This document shows positions 7,807 through 17,821 of a stretch of DNA of 32,500 nucleotides, piece by piece; the stretch's first letter is position 1; the number at the start of each line of letters is the position of its first letter. This DNA is from Symbiodinium natans (lineage: Eukaryota > Sar > Dinophyceae > Suessiales > Symbiodiniaceae). Under the pieces are notes generated by a model. The model made no database searches. It was given only the letters and a program-made list of their open reading frames with translations, and was not told where the DNA came from. The translations under genes and the position numbers were made by a program. The stretch is from the NCBI GenBank assembly GCA_905221605.1, contig CAJNDS010002231.1, positions 1-32,500 on the forward strand, read 5' to 3'.

Positions 7807-7916
7807 TTGGGATGTTCCCCCTTATACAAACAGGTTTAGGGTTTAGGGTTTAGGGTTATAGTACCCCCTATTATAATCCCTCTTAGGGACTGTTAGTATA
7901 AGGGGGAACATCCCAA
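7807..7916. mobile_element. family A MITE-like element with internal telomere array (A4)
   Basis: Clear TTGGGATGTTCCCCCTTATA left and TATAAGGGGGAACATCCCAA right ends. Where other copies have the left inner arm (AGTCCTTA...GGGATT), this copy carries a TTTAGGG array (7833-7858). The right inner arm (TATAATCCCTCTTAGGGACTG) is intact. Telomeric repeats therefore replaced part of an existing element. Confidence 0.8.
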
Positions 7917-8261
7917 CTTGGAGGTTCAGGGTACTTATAACCCCAGTGATAGCTGCACTTATAAGCCCCCCCCCCTTCAGTCCCCTGAGTAGGTTATAAA
8001 GTAGATTCATACTTGGGGTTACACGTACCCCGTTGGAATAGGGACCCCAAATGACCCCAAGAAGGTTCCCCTTATAATTAGGACCCCAGTAAGGTTCCCC
8101 TTATAAGGGGGACCCCAATAAGGGACCCCTTCCAATAAGGATAAGTACCCATGAACCTCCAAGAAGGTTTACAGCTCAATCTGTTTTACGAGTACGGTCG
8201 GGCTTTGGGTTGAAGGTCGAGGCACCTAAACCTTACAAAAAACATCTTTTTCGAGACATCA

Positions 8262-8312
8262 ATCCTAAACCCTAAACCCTAAACCCTGAACCCTGAACCC
8301 TAAACCCTACAC
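8262..8312 (-). repeat. telomere-like array, CCCTAAA orientation
   Basis: About seven units, including two CCCTGAA variants and a CCCTACA. Confidence 0.85.
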
Positions 8313-8388
8313 CCGAATCCCCAAACTTCACAGAGTTCTGAGATTCTGGGTTCTTAAGGGGTTCTTTTAAGGCGGGTTCTTTTTGGGG

Positions 8389-8432
8389 GGTAGGTACCTG
8401 GGGAACCTTCGGGAAGCTTAGGGAGCCTGAGG
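8389..8432. repeat. family F dispersed repeat
   Basis: GGTAGGTACCTGGGGAACCT followed by GGGAAGCTTAGGGAGCCT. The inverse of this block lies at 24239-24290, next to another telomere-like array. Confidence 0.65.
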
Positions 8433-8759
8433 GTTTCGTGGGGAGTATCAGGGAAACTTAGGTTACATACCCCGCCCTTAAACCCCTCTCCCTTGAACTG
8501 TTAGTATAACTAGGAACATACAAAACCCGACCCTAAGACATAATTGTGAGGTTTCCGAACCCTATGAGCCTGAGAGTCCCTAGAAAAACACCAAACCCCA
8601 AACCCCAAACCCTCAGAGAGTGGGGGGCACGCCGGGGCTTTGTTGGGGGAGGAGAGGTCGAGGGCCGCGGGTGTAAGACTGGAGTCTGGAGGACATTTAA
8701 GAACCGCCGCCCCCCCAAAAAACAAAATACCTAGGTTGCGGACCTCCTCCAATGCATAG

Positions 8760-8812
8760 GATTTAGGGTTTAGGGTTTAGGGATTTAGGGTTTTAGGGTT
8801 TTGGGTTTGGGT
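8760..8812 (+). repeat. telomere-like array, TTTAGGG orientation, degenerate
   Basis: TTTAGGG units with TTTTGGG and GATTTAGGG variants. Confidence 0.75.
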
Positions 8813-9001
8813 TTCAAGGGTTTATACATGCATGAGAGGGCACGGGCGCCACTGGATAGCGCAGGCTGGCCCACTTGATCAGACTGGGCGACGTGACTTA
8901 GGCTTCCGGATGTGCAGCTGCCCTACCAGCCCTTACCTAAAAGCTGCGCATCGACACATCCTAAGCTTTTTTGGGGTTTAGGGTTTAGGGTTTAATTAAG
9001 A

Positions 9002-9050
9002 GCCCTAAACACTAAACCCTAAACCCTAAAGCCCTCAACCCCAAACCCTA
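9002..9050 (-). repeat. short CCCTAAA-type array
   Basis: A few CCCTAAA units with variants, eight bases after a short TTTAGGG array (8974-8994): the G-strand array runs into the C-strand array. A second short array lies at 9157-9180. Confidence 0.75.
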
Positions 9051-9285
9051 AACTGCGTGGCCCTTCTTCCAAACGAAGCCAAGCATCACATGTGGGGGTT
9101 TACGAAAATAGGGGACCCTAAAGAAAGGCCCCCGAATAGTAGGATGCCCCTAAAGCCTAAACCTTAAACCCTAAACCCCCCCATGTTCCTCAACGACACA
9201 GCACCACAACTGGTCCCTGACTGCAAACCGACTTCATGCTAACTCGCTCATTTGCGAATTTTCAAAACAGGGGGGTTGTTTAGGG

Positions 9286-9383
9286 TGGTTTAGGGTTTAG
9301 GGTTTAGGGTTTAGGGTTTAGGGTTTAGGGTTTAGGGTTTAGGGTTTGGGGTTTGGGGTTTAGGGTTTAGGGTTTAGGGTTTA
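9286..9383 (+). repeat. telomere-like array, TTTAGGG orientation
   Basis: About 13 units with two TTTGGGG variants. It occupies the same place after TTTTCAAAACAG as the array at 2484 in copy 1. Confidence 0.9.
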
Positions 9384-9431
9384 GCCTGAGTCAGACTGTG
9401 GGCCGTCCCGAAGAGCAATTGCGCACTCTTC

Positions 9432-9539
9432 TACTAATTGCTTAAGAACCCCAAAAAGTAAAAACATATTCTTCCTTATTAAGGGTGACATTGGGATTCC
9501 TATTCTTTGCTTTTTGGGCGTTCTTAAGCAAAAATAGTA
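9432..9539. mobile_element. family C TIR element (C2)
   Basis: The left end TACTAATTGCTTAAGAACCC and the right end GTTCTTAAGCAAAAATAGTA are inverted repeats. The core CTTCCTTATTAAGGG is a palindrome. It is absent from duplication copy 1 at the corresponding place, so it inserted after the duplication. Confidence 0.75.
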
Positions 9540-9608
9540 GTCTTTCTTTGCCGGCAGTTCAAGACGTCGTTGCCGTGCCACCTAGGACCTAGGTATGTAA
9601 CCATCCTT

Positions 9609-10495
9609 TCAAGGAGCGGATATTCTGGCAGGGGGCACACATCGCCACAGCACAAAAGTAAGTACCGCCATGAAAGGAACTGTGACTGGCGTTGCATATG
9701 CTGGATGCCCGAAGCCGTGCAAGAAGAGGGTCGACATGAACCACTCGGCTGCCGCGAAGCAAGCAAACATGAGCGCGGCTGCTGCGACCAACCCTACAGA
9801 GAGCAGCAATTGCATGCGCCTTGCTGGCGAGCCGAAGCAGAAAGAACACAATGCAGGGTAACACCATCAGCCAATAACCGACGACTGCGCTGCTGATGAG
9901 AACCAAACCGCGAACATCAAATTCGTGCCGAATCCAGCCTCCTAGAAAGACGTCAATGCAAACCCAACCAACCGGGCTCGTTGCTTGCACGATACGGAAG
10001 TAGGAGAAGACCTCGTTGGTGAGATGATGGACCAATGTTTTTAGTAGCCTATCTTGCACCAGCGACTCGAACTGCTCGGTGGACCCGAACCAAGAAGAGA
10101 TGCAGCGCAAGATGATGTTGCGGTCACAAATCATCTTGTCACCAGTATATTTGTGTACATGACCGCAATCGCAACACTGAGATTTAGCGTGCTCAATTCC
10201 AAACTGGCTGAGTTGCTGCTGCATCACAATGATGCTGCGGCAGTGTGCAAGAACAACATACGCCAGCAGTGTCAGGCACGGGAAAGTGAGGGAACACACC
10301 ATGAGCGTACCCCACGGAAAAATCCCCACCTGTGAACATACGAATCCAAGCACCACTATGCACAGGCCCATGTGGGCTATCAACAATGCGGGGCCCACGA
10401 AAATTGGGCAGACCACCAAAGATTTGCTTGTATATGTGTCGTGGCTATGCAGGAAGGCGGCCAGTTCGAACACGCACCAAAGTCTCGAGGTGTAC
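9609..10495 (-). pseudogene. gene copy 2, exon 2, frameshifted
   Basis: This exon is clearly homologous to 2732-3647. It starts G TAC ACC after AAG at 10498-10496 and encodes the same RLWCVFELAAF box, hydrophobic segments and CCDCGH loop. Near 9825-9840, a 29-nt stretch present in copy 1 (coding roughly YKFKGGGQ) is missing. Reading on without a shift gives an unrelated tail that ends at 9589. The conserved C-terminal region continues in another frame to a stop at 9609 (ends ISAP, compare ISTP in copy 1). Because the downstream protein sequence is still well conserved out of frame, the deletion seems young. A sequencing error is less likely, since 29 nt are missing. Confidence 0.75.
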
Positions 10496-10502
10496 CTTAA
10501 GT
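10489..10502. repeat. target-site duplication of the LINE, left copy
   Basis: GGTGTACCTTAAGT, identical to 14433-14446. On the host-gene strand it contains AAG|GTACACC, the 3' splice site of intron 1. This copy lies next to exon 2 and is the one that can still act as acceptor. Confidence 0.9.
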
Positions 10503-10573
10503 ATGTATGTATGTATGTATGTATGGCGTGACTGCACCCTGCCACAAGTGTGGGTAACAGCCAGTCAAGGCGT

Positions 10574-13500
10574 CTAGAAGTCCCTCACCCTGCCCGCTGC
10601 TCTAGCGACCTGGGCGACAGCATCGTGCCAGGTGGCAACAAGCAAGGCTTGGCGGGTCACCGCAGTTTCTGCCCAGGAGGCAGCTTGAGCCGCAGCCATC
10701 TTGGCTGCAGCGAAAACATGGGTAAAAGGCGCAGTGGCTTGACCAGCTGCGCTGTCAGCAGTCTCATTGAGAGCGCGCAGTTTTGCGGTAGGCACTGGAG
10801 CAAGTGGCGACTCCCATTCGGGATGGCGGCCATGTGCAGGAACCCAGTACACAGCGGAGCCTGCAGGAAGCAGGCGGTGAACAAGCGCCCAGTAGGCTCG
10901 AAACTCGCCGTTTATGGCAAGAGCAGATCGGAACCCGGTAACCAAGGCTTTGTTGTCTGTGAAAACACACACTGGCGCACCCAGCTGGGCAGCTGCTGTG
11001 GCTAACACGAGGAGAGCATAGCGCTCTGCTGCAGCGGAGGACCTATCTAACCCAGGAACCACCCCACCAAACCCTACACCAGGTGCACAGGCAATGCCCC
11101 AGCCTGCGTGCTGGAACCACAAGAGATCATGAGCCTCAGGGGCATGCAAGGCGCTGCCATCGGTGGCAACCAGCAGTGCAGAGTCAATCGTCTCGGCGTC
11201 CGAGAGTGCAAGCAACAAGTCCTCAGGGACATCCGGGAGCTGCCACTCAGGGGCACTCAGCCCGGAAAGCAGGGGAACCAAGAAACGGTGCTCTGCAGAG
11301 GAGCGATGAGCCAGAGGGGAAGGCATAGCCGGGCAGTCGAAGGTGACATGCGTGCGCGTGGGGAGCGGGTCACCGCACACGCAAGGCGTGAAGGGAATGC
11401 GCATGCGTTCCAAGGTGCGAGTATCATGAGCGGCAGCGTGCAAGACACGGCGCATCGCACCACCAGTGGCATGGTGCGGCGCTTGGGCACGGTGGTAACG
11501 CAAAGCAAAATGCGAGGTGGCCTGCAACGGGCCACCTGATTTAGGGTCGGCCGCCCACAGCTCACGAAGCCAGGAATCTTCCGCTAGAAGCCTAGCAACC
11601 CCAACCGAAAGAAACCCAGGCCTAAACTGACCAAAAGGCGTGCACCACACACCATCCGGCCGGATGGTCCAAGCAAAAGTGGACAAGGCAGCAGCCAAAG
11701 CAGGGCACGCGCGAGAGCGAGCCGGAGGCGGTTGCGCGCCACCGCTGCGCCGCAACTCATGGCGGACGGCAGCGAAAGCAAGAGCAAACTTGGGATGCAG
11801 GCGCGGCCTTGCCCACACCGCCCAAAGCAAAAAGCGAGACCGGGCAGAGACAACACGGCCAACAGCAGTCTCCACAGCCCTAGCCCACCCTTGAGCAGTA
11901 AGGTGAGGTACGCTAGTCCAGGGGCCAAGCCAAGAAACCAAACTTATCACCAAGGCCATCAGCAGGCGCCTGCGTTGATGCAAGTGGCGAGCCGCAATGG
12001 CAATGCGGCGAGCACGGTTTGTGATGACCGGGTTGAGACGGGCAGAGTCAACAGCACCAGTGTGGGCGCAAAGGCGGTAGTGAATGCCCAGAAGCTTAAA
12101 GCCAGAAACGACAGGGCCACACAGGGCCGGCCGGGCAGCAAGCACACGGCGAGCGGGAGCACGGGTGGCCCAACAAGCGAGCTTGTCGGGGTGAACTTGC
12201 AGAGCCAAAGCTTGGTCCACAGTGGCAGCAGTTTGCAAGGCAGTACAAAGATGATCGGGCGCACCCCGGCCGGTAGACCAAAGGGCACGGTCGTCAAGAA
12301 AGATGGACATGCTGACAGTGGGAGAGGTAGCACGGATGCTCCGAACCCAAAGCAACATTAAGCCGTTTAACAGCCCAACACTAGCAGGGCAGCCTTGGAG
12401 CAAGCCCCGTGTGGGGGCAACGCAAGAGCTGGCAAAGTGGCCGCGGACAGCCACCCAACGCTGTTGGCCTTCATAGAAGGCGCGCAGAAGAGAGACAAGC
12501 GGAGCAGGAGCCCCCAACCAAGACCAAGCCTGAAGAGCAAGGTCCCACTGGACCGTGTCAAAACACTTGCGAATGTCCTGTTTGGCGCCGACGAGCGCCT
12601 GACGGCTGGAGCGCGCGTCATGCAAAGCAGCGAAGAGCTCATCGTGTGTCTGCGCCATGGATCTACCAGGGACACCACCGACTAACTCCGGGTCAGCCCA
12701 AGACTGAAACCAGGGGCGGCAAGCGCGGAGCAGACAGGTCATGCAGGCGCGGTACGCAGCGGACGCAACGGATATGGGGCGAAGGCCACCCTCCGGCTTT
12801 GGTAATAAAGCAACGCGGATGCGCCGCCACGCGGCGGGAAGCTCCGCAGTTTGGAGACACAGGGCCCACAGCTGGGCAAGGGCCTCACAGGCCGGCAGGC
12901 CAGCAGAAACAAAGGCCGCCGCGCCCCAACCATCCAGCCCAGTGGCTTTACGGATGGAGGCGCGGAACCGAGCAAACAAGGAAGCAGCAGTCACAGCGGG
13001 AAGCGGGTACTCCTCAGTTGGAACAACAAGGTGGCGAAGTTGTTGAAAGCCAACAGGTTGAGGAAGCTGGGTAGGGGCCCACATGTGCCTCCAGGTTTCC
13101 GCGGCTTCCTCAGCCTGGTGCTGAGGATGCAGCGGCGCAGTCCAAGTATCGCAGGCAGGCTGGTGCGCAGGCTCAGTGGGAACAGTGGCCCGGACCCACT
13201 GACACAGACGATGCATGTCCTCACCAGTGGTGGCTTTCCAATGCTGGAGACGAGCAAGAGCATCACGCTCGGCCTGCTGGTTGGCCAAAGAAGTAGGAAG
13301 CTGGGCGGCCTCGGGGCAACCCCACGCATTAGAGGCGAGCTCAGGGAAGGTCGGAGACAAATCCTTAACATCGCGGGAGATGGCAACAAACAAACCCTGA
13401 TCCCCCCCATTGCGAGCGAACTCAGCAGCACGGCGAGCAAGCCGTCGGAGGCGGCGCTCCAAGAGCGACTGGTAAGTGGGAGCCTTGCGGTGAGGTTGGC

Positions 13501-13640
13501 ACGGATTGACACGCGGGGCGGTGGCTTGCTCCGGGGCCACAGCAGGCACGCTATCGCACACCACTTGAGCAAGGCAGGCAGAGATGGCAGCCCAAGCAGC
13601 ATCAACGTTACGACTATCGAGCGCCGTGTCAATTGAGCAC
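10574..13640 (-). CDS. LINE reverse transcriptase and RNase H region
   Basis: A frame open from about 13714 to the TAG at 10574, with about 1,020 residues of real protein after the frame switch near 13640. RT motifs, numbered from 13714, are KATGLDGWG (256-264), LLPKPEGGLRPISV (303-316), DIRKCFDTVQW (380-390), GLLQGCPAS (437-445) and FLDDR (472-476). FLDDR replaces the usual YADD or FADD but keeps both Asp. A Cys/His cluster CVCGDPLPTRTHVTFDC (778-794) looks zinc-binding. RNase H residues are visible as TDGSA (D852), AAAERYA (E897), FTDNKA (D920) and NETADSAAG (D987). No internal stop breaks it. The product would copy LINE RNA at a nicked target and remove RNA from the hybrid. Catalytic residues look intact, so this part may be recently active. 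Confidence 0.9.
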
Positions 13641-14432
13641 GAAAGGCAGGCCAGGCAGAAGACCAAGCATCCTTCGAAGGAGAATTGGCGGATATGCGAG
13701 GGCGAGGGGGCCAAGACAACCGAGCGGGCTGCCCAAGGATGGGCAAGTCATAGTGAACGAGATCATGGTCCGCCACCGCCTGGTGCTGGGAACGGGAGCG
13801 GACAGTGACAGACGCAGAGTGGAGCATGAAGTCAATGACACGCCCTGTGAGGACACCTTCAGCGTTGCGGTGAGTGCCCGGGAGCTGCGCGGGATCCCCA
13901 GCAACATCATCAGCATCAAACAGCTGGCCAGCAGCCAACGCATGGGACATGGGCCAGTGGGACTTCAGCAGGTTGAAATCACCAGTGACGCAGAAGTCTT
14001 CACCCAGAGAGGCAGCCCAAGGGAGAACCATATCAAGCAAGGAAGCGGCAGCGAAGGCGTCGCTGGCATGCAAGTACACTCCGACAAGAAGCAAAGGGCG
14101 GGCACGGGGCCGAAAGACACGAAGACCAGCAACACGGCCAGCGGCGTCAGGCCAAGCCGGCAACGTGACAGCCTGAGCCGGCCACCGAGTAAGGAAGGAA
14201 ACCCCGGCATAAGGAGCACCAGCCGAGTTCAGCGTTTGGGCGCCAACGTGAAAGGTATACCCAGCTTGCGACACAGCTTGACTGACAGCAGGCAAGGCAT
14301 CCTGACCAAGGCAAGTCTCTTGGAGACAAAGGGCATGCAAATGGTGAGTGCGAGCCAACGCAAGGACGGAGCCAAGCTTAAAGCTGAGGCTACGGACGTT
14401 TAACGTCCCAACACGAAGGCAAGAGGAAGGCG
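13640..14432 (-). CDS. LINE endonuclease region (APE-type)
   Basis: The frame is open from the 5' edge of the element. It begins with TLNVRSLSFKLGSVLALA, the usual first strand and helix of an exonuclease-endonuclease-phosphatase fold. Then follow CLQETCLG (Mg-binding Glu), GVYLHAS, CVTGDFN, GRVIDFML and DHDLVHYDL, so all key motifs are present. This domain nicks the target DNA to prime reverse transcription. No ATG precedes the domain within the element. The frame continues past the domain to 12991, but homology logic puts the switch into the RT frame at about 13625-13650. Getting from one frame to the other needs a -1 shift, equivalent to one lost base in this copy. I read it as a disabling mutation, though a programmed shift cannot be excluded. 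Confidence 0.85.
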
Positions 14433-14446
14433 GGTGTACCTTAAGT
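14433..14446. repeat. target-site duplication of the LINE, right copy
   Basis: GGTGTACCTTAAGT, identical to 10489-10502. It duplicates the splice-acceptor motif upstream of the LINE. Confidence 0.9.
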
Positions 14447-16992
14447 GCAGGATTGTAGGATTGATAAAAGACGCCAGCTTTCAGCTAGGTGAGTTTCAAG
14501 CCGACCATTTGAGGAAATTAAAACCCATGACCAAATCAAAGCTATGGCAAGAAAGTCGGGAATCGAAACGGGAACCGGGACACGAACCGCAAGCAACCGC
14601 AAAAACAAAAAAACAAAAAAACGAACGAGCCGAATCGAACAACATGGTGGGCAAATAAGCAAACGAATCGAACCGAATGAAGGAGTCGAACCCTCAGAGG
14701 TCAGGGCAAACGTAAACGACGACACAAGCTAACCCTGACGAGGCGGTGCGAACGCAGGCTTGGGGCTTAGAGTTGTACATTGTAGCGTTAGTTTGGGACA
14801 TAAGTGGACGAGAAGAACGACAACGGAGTCGGGCTCAGGAACCTGACAAGGCGGGCGAACGCATTGATAGGGCTAGGGGTTAAAGGCTTCAAAGGGGCTC
14901 CCTGCAAGGACAGGCTCTGAACACCTGGGTCACCTTGCCTCTACACACCAAGGATGCAGGAAAGTCCACGCTTTAATGTTGTTGGTTCCTAAAGATGCTG
15001 AGTTGTACTCCCCCGGCCCCCGCGTTCCCACCTTTCGGCAATTTTTTTGGGCACTCCCCACAAGGACAGGCTGTGGAAGCCTCTGAACACCCAGGTCCCT
15101 TGTCTCCAAGTCTTGACCCGCGGAATCCTCCACCCACACTCTGGGCTCACTCAACCCTTCAACTTGCGACGAACTCGACGGCGATAACCACAGCTCGTGG
15201 TTGACCGGTTCCTCTGGATCAGCTTTGGAGACATTGCCGTCACTACTGGCATGCGCCGTTGTAGAGGTGCCGCCACGGAGGTAGTAACACACCGAAGCCA
15301 GCATCAAGCAGCCGGCAGTGGCGCAGCATCGCTAGTGACGGTTCGGCTGCTACCGTTGTTCCGTGCGCCTGGCAACTGTGGGAGGTAGCTGAATATTTGG
15401 CCTTTAACGACGCCGTGAAGACCGTGCGCTTGGAAACAGAAGAGCAGCTGGTCCGGCCTTCTCGTGGCCCGCCCTGGTTTGCCCTGATCGGCACTGTCCA
15501 CAATGTCCTGCGATATAGGCTCTCCTCACCCTGCTCCGCATCCAATTCTCACCAGCACAGACAGAGCCAGCCAAGCTGTTCAGACTAGCGCACTCCGTCG
15601 ATAGTCGATGATCTCAGAGTTCCAACCAAATCCTCGTCGTTCGTGGCTTGCCTGTAGTGCCCATTCGCAGGAGGGGGCGACGGAGCTGCACCAGGCCCTT
15701 CCCCCACCCTTTCGAAGTGGATGAATCAGCGCCTTGCGGCGCCGGCTGCGATCTCCGCCTGACAGGTTTGGAGTGGCGCCTCATAGGGTTTGATCTCGGG
15801 CTCCTCCACAAACACAATGAGCGGCGGGGGGCTGGACGGCCCGACCATCACCACCGTCATCTTTGAGGACTGTCAAAGGAGCAGAAACAACACCCGTTGC
15901 TTGGAGCCCAGGTGTCATCAAGAGCAGAAGGGCACCCTCTGGCGGCCCCACCCAACCCTCCACCCCCCTAGAGGCTATGCTGCACGCGCGCGCCTTCTAA
16001 ACATATCGTTCTCAAAGGAACCACGCACAGAATAGACGCAACACGCCCGCAGCGTCAACACGTATTAATTGCATCCTGGGCGAGGGCGCGGAGGGCCCGT
16101 GGGGGGCCGAGAGCGTGGAGGGGCGCAGAGGGGCGCGGCGGAGGGTATATAGAGGGGCGCAGCATACCGGAGGGCGGCGGAGGGCGCAGAGCACTCGGAG
16201 GCACGGAGCGTGCAAAGGACGTGGAAGGCGTTCAGAAGGAGCAGCCAACCGGCTATCACGCTCCCCCCTACACCCTTCGTCCCTTCAGCCGGGTCGCACT
16301 CTAAACCCCTTGCAACATGTCTTGTCCACGTGCACCCCACTCCCCTGCCTGTCAAACGACTGTCAAGCTCCATGTCCGCACTCCCCGTGCTTCGTCTGTC
16401 AACCTCTTCGCGGCCTCTTTCGTCAGAATGCGATCCGATAGCACCATCCGCGTTGAAGCGCTAAACGCCAGAAAGGTTCTCAGGAACAATCCAAGAAAAC
16501 GCAGAATGGACGTTAAGCGTCCAAGCCCCCCTACCCCTCCCAAACTGAAAAGCCGCGCTTTGTAGACCGTCTTTGTCTGCTTGGACAAAACACGGCATGA
16601 GTGCCACTTCGGCAAACAAGGTGTTTCGAGCATCAACCACAGCAAGAACAGCTAACATTCAGACAACCAGCAATCCATCGCCAGCAAACAACATGTCGCC
16701 AACGCAAGAACGACCAACTTGGCCGGGAAAGCTTGCGAATTCAGCCCCTGCCTACAGTGCCGGTTTCTACATACCTGGGCATGTACCCCCTACGAGCACC
16801 AGCCAACCAGTCAAAAGGGTTGGAGGGACGACGACGACGATGACGACGACGACGACGACAGCAAGAAGAACAACATGAGCAACAACATCGATCGCGGCAA
16901 CAGCAGCACAGCAGCAATACAACGACTTGGCAAACTTGAGGAATGGGTCTTATCAAGTCTTATCCCAAAGCCTACCAGGCACGACGCTATTG
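14447..16992. other. intronic stretch of gene copy 2 without recognisable gene
   Basis: The first 80 bp match the copy 1 intron (AGGATTGTAGGATTG with AATGTAGGATTGG). The rest has no match in copy 1. It contains a loosely repeated pair (AAGGACAGGCT at 14906 and 15062), a GC-rich purine stretch with repeated GAGGGGCGC (about 16110-16170) and a GAC microsatellite. It has no telomere-like array, unlike most of the window. Confidence 0.6.
16827..16859. repeat. (GAC)n microsatellite
   Basis: Eleven GAC units with one GAT interruption. Confidence 0.9.
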
Positions 16993-17072
16993 TCAACTTT
17001 TCCCTTTGTTTAGCTGGTGCCTGGACTTTCTTCTGCTATGTTTTCCAAGTCCGATGTGCAATTCCAAGGTAC

Positions 17073-17821
17073 GTTTCGTCCCAAAGAACCAAAAGTGACT
17101 GGGAGTTTTTCAGGAAAGCGCCCATGCTGACCAAAGCCGCTGATTTCAACCTCTCATCCTTCTGACTGATGCAGGCAATGTCAAGAAATACCAGCTTCTT
17201 GCACCGCCAGAGCAGCAAAGTCAAGACATAGCCCACTGTCCCAGCCACTGTGCACCAGATGTACTCGAATGGTGCGCCGACCCACGCAGGCAAGACGCCT
17301 GCCACGCACAGGAACAAGGCGACAAAGGCAATGAGCCAAGACATGAAGAAAGCTGGAATGCTGTTGTTCAGGAAGAGTACGTTGAGGTACTTGAGCCAAG
17401 CGCTTGTGCGCCAGCTGTGGGACCAGAACTCGTGGAGATGGGTCGTCTGTATGCTGAAGGGGTAAAGAAACCTGAACCCATTGAGTACCCACCGCCACGG
17501 TGCCAGTTGCAGGACCCGATGCACTGGAATCGCTCGCACGATCTCCGGGCTTGTTGCATTCATCTCCGAGATGAACCCAATGTACGCCTCGACAAACACG
17601 TCCTCCTCTGTCATGGAAGTCCCTGGCGCAGAGGTTATGCCATCAGATTCAAGGGATGATGCCCTTGGGAATTGCTGAGTTCATAAGCCCCCCCAAAAAT
17701 GTACACTTTGAGTTCTATAGAGGATTAAAGTATCCCAAAAAGTGTACAGTGTACTCATTCAGCTACTAAGGAACTCAGAAGTGGCGCCGATGCACACCTC
17801 GAGGCCATCTATGGACGCCAT
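17073..17821 (-). CDS. gene copy 2, exon 1, interrupted by a 102-nt insertion
   Basis: This is homologous to 4906-5552. The ATG at 17821 (GCCATGG context) starts 15 codons (MASIDGLEVCIGATS). An insertion at 17776-17675 brings an in-frame stop, and coding resumes at 17674 with QFPRASSLESDGIT, matching copy 1. Without the 102 nt the exon is 647 nt, exactly the length in copy 1, and the frame is kept. The remaining protein has the same hydrophobic pair, FLDIACISQ and GAFLKNSQSLLVLWDET. Either the insertion is spliced out, or translation could begin only at an internal ATG such as 17614. Exon 2 of this copy is frameshifted, so a full-length product is unlikely unless it uses a different C terminus. 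Confidence 0.65.
17675..17778 (-). mobile_element. introner-like inverted-repeat element in exon 1 of gene copy 2
   Basis: The ends CTGAGTTC (17675-17682) and GAACTCAG (17771-17778) are perfect 8-bp inverted repeats, extending imperfectly to 13 bp. An inner pair, TGTACACTTT (17700-17709) and AAAGTGTACA (17739-17748), is also perfect. On the coding strand, 17776 to 17675 runs GAGTTCC...CTCAG. Dinoflagellate introns are known to use GA and GC donors besides GT, so GA-AG removal is plausible. The site is uninterrupted in copy 1. Confidence 0.7.

Larger units (their letters stand above)
6061..9097. other. gene-free region between duplication copies
   Basis: It contains MITE-like elements of families A, B and F, several telomere-like arrays, a CCCCAAAA run and GC-rich unique spacers. 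The open frames at 6433-6837 and 6782-7081 overlap family A and B elements and resemble nothing I know. Confidence 0.6.
10503..14432 (-). mobile_element. non-LTR retrotransposon (LINE) with APE endonuclease, RT and RNase H
   Basis: A 3.93-kb element bounded by a perfect 14-bp target-site duplication. Its 3' end is a simple (ATGT)n tail on the plus strand (10503-10525), preceded by a short untranslated stretch (10526-10573). The 5' end begins inside or just before the endonuclease, without a start codon or ORF1, so the copy is probably 5'-truncated. Endonuclease followed by reverse transcriptase and RNase H is the order seen in LINE clades such as I, R1 and Tad; I cannot assign the clade. It is more GC-rich than its surroundings and lies in the same orientation as its host gene. 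Confidence 0.92.
10496..17072 (-). other. gene copy 2, intron 1 (GT-AG, 6577 nt) with LINE inside
   Basis: The donor GTACC follows GAC GAA AC at 17073, as in copy 1. The acceptor AAG ends at 10496. Stretches 14446-14530 and 16993-17072 match the intron edges of copy 1. The remainder is the LINE plus sequence with no match in copy 1. Confidence 0.7.

Noticed and set aside
10550-14403. Many plus-strand open frames opposite the LINE (for example 11732-12361, 12851-13636, 13633-14403)
   Set aside because: They are antisense to the RT and endonuclease frames, GC-rich and without motifs. The minus-strand frame carries all catalytic residues.
14660-14760. tRNA-like T-arm (GAGGGTTCGACTCC on the minus strand)
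   Set aside because: A five-pair stem with a TTCGA loop can be drawn, but there is no matching acceptor stem, anticodon arm or D-arm at the required distance.
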